This document shows, piece by piece, positions 37,152 through 48,499 of a stretch of DNA of 64,000 nucleotides. Each line of letters begins with the position of its first letter. Position 1 is the first letter of the stretch. Source of the DNA: Lumbricus rubellus (Eukaryota > Annelida > Clitellata > Crassiclitellata > Lumbricidae). The stretch lies in contig OX243814.1 of the NCBI GenBank assembly GCA_945859605.1, positions 17,642,387 to 17,706,386 on the forward strand, given 5' to 3'. The position numbers were made by a program, and so were the translations under genes. The notes beneath the pieces are model-generated. The model saw only the letters and a program-made list of their open reading frames with translations, was not told the origin of the DNA and did not search any database.

Positions 37152-37215
37152 CTGAGCTCGGGGAGAAGTGCGATAGACCTAAGCAAAATTGTTCATTTCG
37201 TGTTTTGCAGGCATA
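37152..37215 (-). other. Putative 5' untranslated exon of TIR unit 3
   Basis: The minus strand has CGAGCTCAG|GTAAG, a strong donor. The same CGAGCTCAG|GTGAG sits upstream of unit 4 at 52704, with related sequence around it (AGCAAAATTGTTC). Exon A in both units lies downstream and begins at or just before its ATG, so a non-coding first exon fits. The transcription start is not defined. Confidence 0.45.
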
Positions 37216-37219
37216 AAGC

Positions 37220-38436
37220 TGCCATGGCTTCTTGCATTTCTAACGGTTATCAGCCTTACGGCCCAATATATAAATATAGCTGCTAGAGGAGAAATGTATG
37301 GATGTTTCAACTCCCACAATGTGCGATGAAATGAAAAACCAATGTTCATGAATGATGGAGGAAATATTCAGACAACCTTAAAACATACGCAGGCATTCAT
37401 AATAATTATACATGTACTTACATCTATATACATAGGCAGAATTAAAATCGCGGATTTAGTTCGATTCGCAATGTTCCTTTTACTTAATTCAACTGAGACG
37501 GTCTTAAAATTAGGTCTATTCTCACGGGTCGGCTGTTTGCCCAATCCTTGCCAAATAGTTACGAAGGTTATATTACAAATGTGTTAATTTGTGGATGAAT
37601 GCTGTCTTTAAAATGTTAACCTAATTTAACCTAAAGTGCTATTGTTTCGAAAGACTGTTCTACTTATGACATCGGAAACGGATGACGTAAAATCTATTAT
37701 CTTGCTACTCTACAATAATTATAGCGCTTTATTTAAACTTGACTAAAAAAGTAATACTGTCAGGAAATCTCGATCCTGCATGCCATGTGTGCCTTTAAAG
37801 TTAGAGGTTTCGCTTCGTTATTCTGTTAAAGACAGACTTAAATCAAATTGAATCCGATTGTTTTGAACCTTTGCATACATCAAGCTGCAGTGCAATAATA
37901 TAATAATATTAACGTTTAAATAAGCAAGGACTGTTTTAGGACGCCCACCAATGCCACCATGGTCCAAAACCGAACCTTTGCTATTGCAGACCCTTTTATG
38001 TGGAACAACATCCCTCCCTCTCTCCATACAAGTACTTCCTTAGACTTATAGTTCTTTCTGTTCCGATCGGAGCATTGGTCGACAAGTCTTCGCTACTCCG
38101 CACGGGCCTCCTATCCATAGTAAACAGATCTTATTGGTGTGGGGTCATCTTCAACCCTTCGCTGCTTGAAGTCTTCCATATTTCATCGGGGCTGTCACGC
38201 TGAGACAATGGCGTAGCCAGGAATTTCTGATGGGGGGTGGGTGGTTATGGCCGAATGCTTGCTTTGTCTTATATAATTTAAATAACCTTTACAAAAGTTT
38301 TTCATAAGCCAATGGGGTTTATCCCTCGTATCCAGGACCTTGGGATTCGTCCATTGCTGGCTCAGGGCTATTGAAAAAGAGATGAGCGCCTCCCTGTGTT
38401 CCTCATGGAACGGGATAGGACTTTACTTTTTTTACT

Positions 38437-38470
<34 letters not shown>

Positions 38471-39583
38471 TCTATATATAGCCTGTTGGTGTCACGGCGT
38501 GTACATGCATGCGTTTTGATGTATAGGCCTTTGTGCTAGTGTGCAAATCCAAAGAACTGTAGGCCTACGGTAGACGATTAGGATGCAAAAAATCTCTGAA
38601 GTCTTAGCCTAAACCACGACTTTCAGCATTGAAAAACGTTCACGGGTATAATTTATGACAGCTTAAAATGCTACCATTGGAGTGTGGAAATTAAAATAAT
38701 TACTCAGGGGATGTGATATTGTTGAAGTCTTAGACCGTGTCTTTCAGCTTAAAATGTTAACATTACAGTGTGGAGACTAGTGTGCATGTGTGTTTGTGTG
38801 CTGGCGTGTATGTCATTTGGAGTGTAGGTCGCTAGACGTGTCTGTGGGTTGGCTGTAGGTCGCTTGACGTGTATGTATGTAGGCTGTTGGCGTGTTAGAT
38901 GTGCTGATGTGTTATGCGTAAATGAATAGGTGAGTAGGTGAATAAGTGAGTAAACTTTTATGTCAGTGTAGAAGTGTTTGCGTGTGCTTGTATGTATGCC
39001 TGTTTAGCGTTACGTGGATTTACCTTCAAGAGGTTCAAACTTCTATAGGTGGCGTTTGGCGTTTGCCAATAAAATAAATATTTGATCCGTCCAGAGAATG
39101 CCTTGAAGCCTAGATGAAGGCGGATGACATAAGACGTCCGTTAAAATTTAAACTGTGTATTTGTTTTAAAACAGATTGTAGGCTTAAGCTAAGCGTTTGA
39201 ACTTTATGGTAATTATTGGGCAAACGTTGAAAACGCAGTCTTACAAGTAATCTTCCAGATATTTTCCAGCGAACTAATCGCATTCCATTGGATAAGAGAC
39301 AGAGAAGCCCACGTGTTAGAGATCACCATGAGAACCAAATGCACTGAAATATCGATCAATGACTGGCTAGAATGATAATAGGCCTACATCTGTTGCTAAG
39401 ACAACCGGTGACGTTGTTTCCCTTTAAAAGTCATTTTGTTACCAGACGAAAAGTAACGTAATGTGTAATAAGAATTTGATGCAAACATTTGTCGATCTGG
39501 GAGTGTTTTTTGTAGTGAAAAACTCTCTTCATTTGTCATTTTGATTTAGCATGGTTAGTTAGAGCATTAGAATTGTGGGCTTA
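37220..39583. other. No gene recognised
   Basis: Contains an (AT)n tract at 38439-38468 and a lone MITE-like end (CAATGGCGTAGCCAGGAATT) near 38206. Similarity to 53090-53420 (for example GCTGTTTGTCCAATCCT, TTGTTTCGAAAG.CTGTTCT) shows that the 5' flanks of units 3 and 4 were duplicated together. No coding evidence. Confidence 0.35.
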
Positions 39584-39769
39584 GTTATAATAGTAAGCGG
39601 GTCCCTGTGTGTTGGTTAGGGTCAGGTTAGGCATCGTGAGTGTCAGTTAGGGTCAGGTTAGGCATCGTGAGGGTCGTTTAGGGTCGGGTTAGGCATTGTG
39701 AGGGTCGGTTAGGGTTAGGGATAGGGTTAGTGCAGTCATTTATTAACATAGGGACCCGCTTACTATAAC
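39584..39769. mobile_element. Short MITE with telomere-like core
   Basis: Inverted ends GTTATAATAGTAAGCGGGTC and (complement) GTTATAGTAAGCGGGTCCCT are flanked by TA. Between them are GGTTAGGCATCGTGAGGGTC-type units and GGGTTAGG runs. Confidence 0.6.
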
Positions 39770-41471
39770 TATGCCGAATTGTGTTAAAAGGTTTAGTCTA
39801 GGCTACCCATTCAGTCGTGAGTGGAGCGAACAACCAAAGGCTTGCTCCCGTTAATGTTTTCTATGTTGGCTAAAGATAAAATCCAATGTCGCAAATATCT
39901 CACAGATGTAGAGTCTGAAACTTAAAGGTATACGAGCGCTCACAATTTGCACTGTTTGTGGTTTGTACAGAAGCGCTAATGAAGGTAGCTACTGTTACTC
40001 CCATTGGAGGACAGGACAGTGCATGACTAGTTTGATCTTCAGTTAATAATGAGAGCGGGAAACACCAGGCAGCGTATGCTATAGAGACACGGGGGGCATT
40101 AATATAAAATACTGAACATGCCAAAGGAACATTTATGGCAGAAATTCGCCAGTGCATTATTAGTAGAATGACCTGGATGACAGTATAACCGGTACTGTTT
40201 CAGGGGACACTGTCACGGTCCTTATAAGGGAAATTCCGGGAAATTGACTGCTAATTAGTTCCAAGTGACTTTGAAGAGGTTCTAACACAGACCATTGTCT
40301 TTTTAAACACTTAAAACCATTGTTATGTTACTCCATCCTGTGTTCGGAGTTTGCGATTCCCAGCTTCCCTTGAAACGGTCACTGCGTCAGGACTTTGAGC
40401 AAATCCTTCACTCACCACATACTGCACAACGTTATCGACTGTATCGATATGTCATAATGTCATCATGCAGTGGAGTTAACTCAGTTAAGTAAAATGAGCT
40501 ACAGAAATAATAATTTATCTTGCGTCCCCTCTTGCTATGTTAGCCATAGATTAAGTGTCCATACAAAGGAGTCTTTGTTACACGATGTTTCATAAATGGT
40601 GGAACATTTCCCATCAGTTTCTAGAGACGGTTTTCATTATCAAAACAATGCTGCAGTGTTTAGTATATGAATAACCTACTGACATCTGATCAGGACACTC
40701 TAACCAACACCACTCAAATACAATATAGGCCTATAATAGGCTACTGCAACTGCACACAGCCTGACGTTCTCGCAGACTAATTAATAATAACGAGCTTTGT
40801 ATCGAATTCGCATGCGTAGCGGCTTCTTTGAACACAATGAATATCATTTTAAAGACGAAATAGTTAAAAGACGAATGTAGTTAAAAGATGAATAGTTAGT
40901 AAGCTTATACAATTAAAGATACATTGCCATCAATGCACAATGCACGTCATACATGTAGGCTAATTATAGGCTAAGACTGCTGTGTGTGCTGCAACGCCCA
41001 GCGATAATAATTATGCTCGCCTTAAGTGCAGTTACTCTTATAGCAACCATGTGCTACTTTTATTAGATCTATATTGTCAACGATCTATGAGCATAATGAC
41101 TAGGCTTACGACAAATTAACGACGACAATGGAGGGCATTCATTTGAACAAATAACCCCAAAATATAATGCCTGGCGTCAGGAACTGATGCTGATGCCTGA
41201 TGGTGATGACGGCTGGGGTATAGGCTTAAAGATTCAACATGGGTGTTGCTTAATTAAAGGCGGCCATCTTTTAAAACATTCTTTAAAAGCCCTGGAATGT
41301 AGTTCTGAGGCATTTCAGTGCTTAGAGTTTTCGGATGATAGACCTAGGCTACTCTTTCAGTGAGTAACCTGTTCGTGTTATGATGCATTCATAAGCCATA
41401 AGCAAATCAACATTAATAGATGGTAGCCATATAATATTGTTGCCTCTGGAAGAGTGTTTTGAGAGCAGATC
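39770..41471. other. No gene recognised; 5' flank of propeller gene
   Basis: Unique sequence with short open frames only. The promoter of the downstream gene should be near its right end, but no element can be named. Confidence 0.25.
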
Positions 41472-41730
41472 ATGTCGTCGGTAATGTCGATTGTTGCACT
41501 TCTTCTGACTATCGCATATTCACTATCGAACAGCATTCAAGTTTCTAATGCTGATCAAACTGATGCAGAAAAACGCCATCTAAACCAGTCGCTTGAATCT
41601 CATTCAAATCGCAAGGAAAACACACAAGGTGGGAATGTTTCTGTTGTAGCCATAGCTATCTAAACCTACCATTAATTAAAAACAATATGAGTCTGGCACT
41701 TAGCTTGAGCATTTGGTCTACTACCCTCAT

Positions 41731-41960
41731 TGTTTGTTGTTTGTCTGTATGTGCACAAGTCATGTTATAGCACCCCTTCAAGATCAATACTCAGCGCAGA
41801 CACTGCATCGGAGTTTCACGCCGAAGCGCTGAGCAATTGCGAGTGAAGGACTTGCCCAGGGTCCATACGCGGCAACTTGAGGTGGATTTGAACCTGCAAC
41901 CCTTCCTCTTCCTCTGAAAGCAACGAACATAGGCCTACCCACTGCACCACCATGCCCCAC
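41731..41960 (-). mobile_element. tRNA-derived SINE
   Basis: Minus-oriented copy ending at GTGGGGCATGG. It has the core CTGGGCAAGTCCTTC and the GGGGTGCTATAACATG tail. Box B is mutated (GGTTCAAATCC). It lies in the first intron of the propeller gene. Confidence 0.8.
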
Positions 41961-42047
41961 AAGTCATTCATTCGCTACCGAGACTTATGCAACATCCCTT
42001 CCGGACGACTACTCAGAATATAGCTGATAAATAATAATAATAGTTCG

Positions 42048-43165
42048 TCAAGCTATACGGACAAAATTTAATGAGTGGGTATGCATCGACCAGAGTGTAA
42101 CATGGGCGACCATGGACTCATATGGAGTAGACAACAAGCTGGTGCGTTTACTAAGAGAAGTTAATAGCAATGCAAAGGCGGCGGTAAGGGTGTGCGGAGA
42201 GATTGGCCCATGGTTCAGCATCGGCAGGGGCACAAGACAGGGTGACCCGATATCACCAGACATATTCATTACTCTCTTGGAAAGAATACTAGACAAGACC
42301 AGGGAGGAAGAAGGAGGAGTAAAGATCAGCGGAGAGAATATCAACAATCTATGTTTTGCGGACGACATCGACCTGATAGACGATGACATCCAGAGGTTGG
42401 AGAGCACAGCTCAGAAGTTAAGTGATGAAGGAAAAAGGTATGGTCTTGACATGAATTTTGAGAAGACCAAAACGATGGTGTTTGGAGCAAAAGAACTGTC
42501 TAAGAAGATGGAAATAGATGGAAACCAGATAGAAAACGTGGAAAAATTCACATACTTAGGATGCATCAAAACACACGACTTAGACAACAAGAAAGAAGTA
42601 CATGTATGGGCGAGAATCGCAAAAGCAATGACAGCACTAAAGGCATTGGATAAAATCTGGAAGAGCAAATCCATACATCTACAAACAAAGTTAAAAGTAC
42701 TGAGAACCTGTGTATTCAGCAGTATGATGTATGGATGCGAGGCCTGGACAGTAACTAAAGAAATGGAGTCAAAGATATTAGCCTTCGAGAGGAAATGCTA
42801 CAGACGATTGTTGAGAGTTGGATGGATGCAGAAGATGAAAAACTCAGAACTGTATGAGCAAATAGAAGCCACAGAAAATCTTATGCAGATATTAATAACC
42901 AGGAAGCTGGAGCTATTTGGTCACATATGTAGAATGAATGAGGACAGAAAAATAAAGAGGGTGGTGTTTGGAAGAATGGAGGGAACCAACAGAAGAGGTA
43001 GACCACACAAGGAATGGCTGGACAACATAACCGACTGGTGCGGAGCGCCAATACAAGACCTGACACATGCGGCGATGGAACGACAAAAATGGCGAGGAAT
43101 AATGAGGATGGCAGCGGGCGCCTACGGGCACTGGTCCCTCGGTTCTTGATGATGATGATGATGCT
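42048..43165 (+). mobile_element. 5'-truncated RTE-type LINE with reverse transcriptase
   Basis: A long open frame (345 codons from 42112, frame open from about 42048) contains GTRQGDPISPDIF and NNLCFADDIDLIDDD (catalytic Asp pair), then KFTYLGC, MMYGCEAWTVTKEME and FGHICRMNEDRKIKRVVFG. The 3' end is a short (TGA)n tail, typical of RTE-clade LINEs. The endonuclease and N-terminal palm are missing. The frame is intact, so the insertion is fairly young. It lies in the first intron of the propeller gene. Confidence 0.88.
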
Positions 43166-43460
43166 TAGAGAATGGTATTGAAAACAATGACTCGCTACAA
43201 CAAACAGTGCTAACAAGAAAGTTGGGTTTCATTGGGCATGATATGCGCTCAAATGGTCTGGAAAAAGATACGATGTTGGCATACGGAGAGGGAAGAAGAA
43301 AATCAGGGCGGCCAAGAAAAGGTGGAAGGATGAGATTCACGAAACAACAGGAATGAACTCGGAAGAACTAAGGGAAGCGACATCAGAAAGAAAGCAATGG
43401 AGAAAATGGATCGTGTCGGTCGCTAGAGCTAAGAGAGCTGAAAGCACAAGGTAACAAGGT
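43166..43460 (+). mobile_element. 3' fragment of a second RTE-type LINE
   Basis: The plus frame reads LTRKLGFIGHDMRSNGLEKD and later MNSEELREATSERKQWRKW, a different subfamily from the adjacent LINE and closer to the fragment at 31440. It abuts the (TGA)n tail. Confidence 0.68.
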
Positions 43461-43637
43461 ATACGGAGCCCAACTATCGAGCCGACGACATTGAAGCACT
43501 AAATAATGGATCTAAATATTATACCGAGTTTCTGTCTGTCGCGCATAACTTCCCAGCATCAGTGAACAGACCCTAAGAATCCAGATTCGAGCTTAAAATT
43601 TTAGCTTAGTGAAGTTGATCTCACGCATGGGCGCATG

Positions 43638-43775
43638 CAGGGCTGAAAGTGAGCCGGGGGATTCAGACCCGGCATTCATTCTTTGGCACTTGAATACACT
43701 TGAATAAAACACTGATAAATAACACCTTCTGGCCTAAAGAGACCCGGCAATATTTTCAAACCACTTTCAGCCCTG
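43638..43775. mobile_element. 138-bp hAT-like MITE
   Basis: CAGGGCTGAAAGTG and CACTTTCAGCCCTG (near-perfect inverse) are flanked by the exact 8-bp repeat GGCGCATG (43630-43637 and 43776-43783). Confidence 0.85.
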
Positions 43776-44384
43776 GGCGCATGTGACCCAAAATGTGAAC
43801 GGCATGCACAATGTAACACATTATATGGATTGTATTAGGCTATCTGTAATTTTAAGCTTTGTAATCACGAGTCACAGCAAATCTGACATTCTAACATTCC
43901 TTTAATATCACGTAGAATATGAAATATTGTCGCTTGTAGCTCATGTCGCTTGTAGTTTATGTAGATTTCTTGCTGGCAAACGAAGTTCCTTCCTGCTACT
44001 TCTTTGGGCTGACGAGAATGGAAGGCAACATCTATATTCTCTGTCGAAATGAGTTTGCATCCATCAAGTCGATTCGTGTTCACACAGATACGTCTCCAAT
44101 CAGCGGCGCCGCCAGGATTTTATTTCTGTACGCACAACTTGAACAAAATAATTGAAGCGAACAGCGATCGATACGAGCTTATATTCAGGGGCGGATCCGG
44201 GATTTCTGGTTAGGGGGAGCGTAAATACTACCAATTCAATCCCATATATATATATATATACAGTGCTTAAAGTGTAAAAAAGTGCCAGGACGCTGTATTG
44301 TAGGCCTAATTGGTCGTCAGTGGCGGCGCCGAAGGCGGGAAGTTGCGAGTGCCGAAGGCACAAAGCCCATCCCGACTAGGGGGT

Positions 44385-44708
44385 CTGAGGAGCGTCGTAA
44401 GCTCACGCAGCGGGGTCTGGGGCGGAGCCCCAGCGACCAGCGCATTTTTGGCTGTTTCGACCTTAAATGGAGCCATTTTTAGGCTCTTGTTTGCCAGCTA
44501 TTTGTGAACGACAAAGTCGCGAAATTTTTAAGAATAAGTCGTTTTTCAGTGTCGCAAGCTACCAGGATAACAATAAAAATCAAAATGTTATTGTAAAAGA
44601 GAAAGGTTTTGTCTTTACAGTAAGCTCCCCCAGCGGGGTCTGGGGGCGGAGACCCAGCGACCAGCGCATTTTTGGCTGTGTCGACCTCAAATGGAGCCAT
44701 TTTTAGGC
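44385..44708. repeat. Direct repeat pair within the hAT-like element
   Basis: About 85 bases at 44388-44474 (CAGCGGGGTCTGGGGCGGAG ... AATGGAGCCATTTTTAGG) recur at 44625-44707 with few changes. Confidence 0.8.
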
Positions 44709-45287
44709 AGTCATGTTGAACCTATCTTTCTTTGGGCGCATAACGTATAGGTAGGATATAGGATTCTCTCGTGGTAATATGGAAATTCAAACTGTCGCCC
44801 AATAAATTTAGACCATGTGACAATTATATAAAAGTTTGCGCCGCTAGAAAAATTCCTGCGGACGCCCATGCTAAAGGCTTCAAATTACTACCCACTCCTA
44901 AACATTACCCCCCCCCTGCAAACTGTAATTTGCATCAATCGTCGCATTTATTGGACTAAAAATATCAGAAAAATAATCCCGCTTCTTGTTTTGGTCTGAA
45001 GATTTTCATCCGTTATCCCACTTCGTGGTTTGGTTTGTTATAAATATTTTCATCTGTAACTAAAATAGGCGTATACTAAATCGCCGCTGAAGTTACATGG
45101 AGAAATGGCTTCGAGGCTATTATTTTTTCCGAGTAAAATATTGATAACAAACCACAGTGGGATGACGGATAAATCTATGCAAATCTAGTGTCCGGGGGTA
45201 ATCTGAAACCGGTTACGGTACAAGTTACCGGGGGGTGATGTTTAGGAGGTGCAATTTGATACCTTTAGATCGGCATATTGCTATGCT

Positions 45288-45886
45288 ATCGTCGCCTTGA
45301 AGCCGGAATTTTCCAGGCTCGAATCCACCTCGCCGCGTAAGGACCTTGGGCAAGTCCTTCACTCACAATTGCTCAGCGCTTCGGCCGGAGTAGAGAGCTT
45401 GAAGGGGCGCTATAACCAGTGGCGGATCCAGAACTCTTCCAAGGGGGGGGGCAAAAATCTTAGTACCTGGGATGGGACAGGTGAAACAAATTTCGAAATT
45501 TGGTTTTTGGTCGAAAATAAATAGGGATCAGTCTTTGGCTGAAGTACTTTTCATCTGCCCAAAAAAGTTGACGAGTTTTTTTTTAAATTTTGAGTCATCT
45601 GCCAAACTTTTTTGAGAAAATCATACCATTTCATCCGCCAAAAAAGTTGATGACCTTTTTTTTACTCCCCCACTTGATAACCGACTGGGGGGCCACGTCC
45701 CATGCCATTTTCCGAATAGGGGGGGGGGCAATATGCCATTACACCCATATGCATATTGCTAATTTCATACCAAATGGGGGGCATATCCCATGGCAGTATT
45801 AAATGGGGGCCATGGCCGGATTGCCCCCCTGGATCCGCCATTGGCTATAAAAAGTGCACATAAAAACACATACAAACAAAAATTAA
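45288..45886 (+). mobile_element. tRNA-derived SINE, interrupted by a MITE
   Basis: A 5'-truncated SINE runs from 45288 to 45416 (box B GCTCGAATCC, CTTGGGCAAGTCCTTC, CTCAGCGCTTCGG, GGGGCGCTATAAC). It is cut by the MITE at 45417-45843 and resumes with GCTATAAAAAGTGCACAT and a CAAA-rich tail to about 45886. Confidence 0.8.
45417..45843. mobile_element. hAT-like MITE nested in SINE
   Basis: CAGTGGCGGATCCAG and CTGGATCCGCCATTG are inverted, flanked by the 8-bp SINE sequence GCTATAAC / GCTATAAA (one mismatch). G-runs and C-runs near each end resemble 18970-19261. Confidence 0.85.
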
Positions 45887-47085
45887 ATTTAAAAATTTTT
45901 TTTAACGGTCTTACATCCAGGAATCCCAGTATCCATAAACCTCTAGGGCCTAGGCAGCTATAAGACGCTCAATGCCAAGATGGCTCTCTATTAGAGTGTA
46001 AGTAAGTAAGGAAGTAAGTATATTCTATAGATTATAAAATTTCAATAGAATTTCATCGCTTATAATAAATTTACATAATGTGAAAAAAATTTGGGGCCTT
46101 TCCGCGCTGTACGCACTTGCGTAAGTGCGTACGCCTAACGGCGCCCCTGTCTCCAATGGACCTCCTTATGCTCATCCACATAGAAGAGATTCTTAATCCG
46201 CAAGAGATGGCGCCCAGCGTGAAATCAAAGTGCTTGTACGTTAGCGACTTCGATCTGAGGTGCATCTGGGAGGTTTCAGCATACGACCACACAGTGAAGA
46301 AGTGCGTGACCAACTTGCATCATCATCATTTTCTTTTCACGGTTGACAATGATGATCAGTTGGTGGTTTTACAAATCGACGAGTTATATTATGCACTGGA
46401 GACGTATGATACACATGGTAATCCGGTTAAAAGAATTGTCCTATCTAGTATCATCTCTAACCCCGTCAGTGTCCTTCCGGGACCCAATGGGCAGAATGTA
46501 ATTGTTCATCAAACGAGATTTTATTCACTCCCCTTCTGGAATATAGGCCTAAGTCTAGTGGACTCTGCAGGCCGCATAATTAATCAATGCTATCTTTTCA
46601 ATATGTCCAACATAAATTCTGCGAAAGGCTGTCTTGACGATAGGCCTATTTACCGGAGTGATACCGATAGTGACGAGTCGGAAGTCTGTTTTACTTTTCT
46701 ATTGGCTGACCTTCTTCTCATGGTGGATGAACACTTCATTTGGGTGAGAAAGGAAGTGAGAGACCCAGGGCGAAAAAGATATAACTATTTAGTGAACATA
46801 CAATTTTCATTTGACAGGTCATTCGATGCTAACGATGTTGCAACAAAAGATCCCCTAAATAGAGCCACCAAATATATCCTAACTTGTTGCCAACTGTCAA
46901 TTTATCGTGCACACATGTCTTGGCAATAATTTCGGTGATTATTATTAAAGACGAATAATAACACCGGCTGCTGTAATTTATAAGCCAACAAATAGATTAA
47001 GAACTTTTAATAAGTCTATGTCCTTCTTTGCCAGATTTTTATAATGCATTATCATTATCTTTAGGCTATCATTATCATTATCATT

Positions 47086-47516
<431 letters not shown>

Positions 47517-47630
47517 ATAACTACTAATCTATGACAAATTCGTTGTTCGCTTTAAACAACTTGGGCAGTTAGCATGTTTAGGTTATAGAGAAGTAGAGTC
47601 CTAATGTTGGTTGTTCTTGGCCTAAACTCA

Positions 47631-47700
47631 TGGTATGGTATGGTATGGTATGGTATGGTATGGTATGGTATATGAGCATTTATAAAGTGCCTCTTACAGA
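47631..47700. repeat. (GGTAT)n with SINE/LINE-like tail
   Basis: The pentanucleotide run is followed by ATATGAGCATTTATAAAGTG and CCTCTTACA. The same ATATGAG.ATTTATAAAG.GC segment occurs at 63607-63640, so this is the 3' end of a dispersed retroelement family. Confidence 0.6.
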
Positions 47701-48084
47701 CTAGCTATTCAGCTATTCATGTGATTTATCATGACACATGCTCTACATAAACAAAACTTATGATTTAAATTGATTACATGGTTCAATTCTTGCAGTCGTT
47801 TTTTAAAGAAAAATTATGTAATTAACCACGTAGGCCTACATGTAGGCCTATTCTTTAGAATCTGATTCAAATGAAAGAATGAACGCATGCACGCATAAGT
47901 TCATGTAGCATAGGATTATACGTAACGTTCTCTGCTAAACCTTCATGTCAAACACACGAAGACGCATAAACAAATCGGTCTGGGCCAAATTCAACAAATG
48001 AAATGACTTGTCTACAACTAAAATGGCAATAAAAATACACGGGAAACTAAAAAATGATACAAGAAATTCATAGAAACCTATAGC

Positions 48085-48498
48085 CCAGATTTTATAAGAG
48101 TTATAAAGCAACGATGGCATGATCACAACAGGCAGCAGCTGTCATTACGGTAATGCAGTTGTTATAAATAAATTTGTACTAAATGCCGCAAACGCTAAAT
48201 CCTTATTTCTTTGCTGTTCCATATAATTATGACAGATTTTGTAAGAGTTATAAAGCAACGATGGCATGATCACAAGAGGCAGCAGCTGCTGTCGTCACGG
48301 TAGTGCAGTTACTGCAGTAATTAATAATGAATTTGTCCTAAATGCCGCAAACGATAAATCCTCACTTCTTTACTGTTATCGATATGACAGATTTTGTAAG
48401 AGTTATAAAGCAACGATGGCATGATCACAACAGGCAGTAATTATAAATAAATTTGTCCTATATGCCGCAAACGATAAATCAGTATTTCTTTGCTGTTC
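48085..48498 (-). repeat. About 150-bp tandem repeat, three copies, beside TIR unit 4
   Basis: Copies start at about 48085, 48233 and 48388, each beginning CAGATTTT(G/A)TAAGAGTTATA and containing GCAACGATGGCATGATCACA and ATGCCGCAAACG. Unit 2 has one related copy downstream of its stop (29395-29500). On the minus strand the array begins right after the unit 4 stop codon. Confidence 0.85.
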
Positions 48499-48499
48499 C

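Larger units (their letters stand above)
44101..46149. mobile_element. 2-kb hAT-like non-autonomous element inside propeller exon
   Basis: Ends CAGCGGCGCCGCCAGG and (complement) CAGGGGCGCCGTTAGG are flanked by the exact 8-bp repeat TCTCCAAT (44093-44100 and 46150-46157). The right end carries a near-palindrome GTACGCACTTGCGTAAGTGC. No transposase is seen. The body contains internal direct repeats, a SINE copy and a second hAT MITE nested in that SINE. Confidence 0.8.
41472..46929 (+). pseudogene. Secreted NHL-like beta-propeller gene split by a hAT insertion
   Basis: Proposed parts: exon 1 41472-41628, and exon 2 43956-44100 (acceptor alternative 43965) continuing at 46158-46929. Exon 1 encodes MSSVMSIVALLLTIAYSLSN, a good signal peptide, and ends CAAG|GTGGG in phase 1; exon 2 accepts in phase 1. 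Exon 2 reads CYFFGLTRMEGNIYILCRNE up to 44100, where a 2049-bp hAT-like element starts. After its right duplication the frame resumes in register with IHIEEILNPQEMAP, CLYVSDFDLRCIWEV and VLPGPNGQNVIVHQ. Such G(I/L)TR...IYVLC...CLYVSD...CIW propellers are common and mostly uncharacterised in marine invertebrates. Without the insertion the product would be about 357 residues and extracellular. As drawn, the insertion adds stops, so the gene is probably null unless the element is spliced out. Exon 1 linkage is inferred from phase only. Confidence 0.6.

Noticed and set aside
42881..43216. Minus-strand frames over the RTE-type LINE
   Set aside because: Antisense of the reverse transcriptase frame.
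46117..46183. ATG at 46117 as the start of a separate gene
   Set aside because: The first part of that frame is the right end of the hAT-like element; family similarity begins only after the duplication at 46150-46157.
46184..46929. Direct splice from exon 1 (41628) to an acceptor at 46183
   Set aside because: Phase would fit, but it would skip the conserved block at 43956-44100, and the transposon boundary explains the break better. Kept only as a possible rescue splice.
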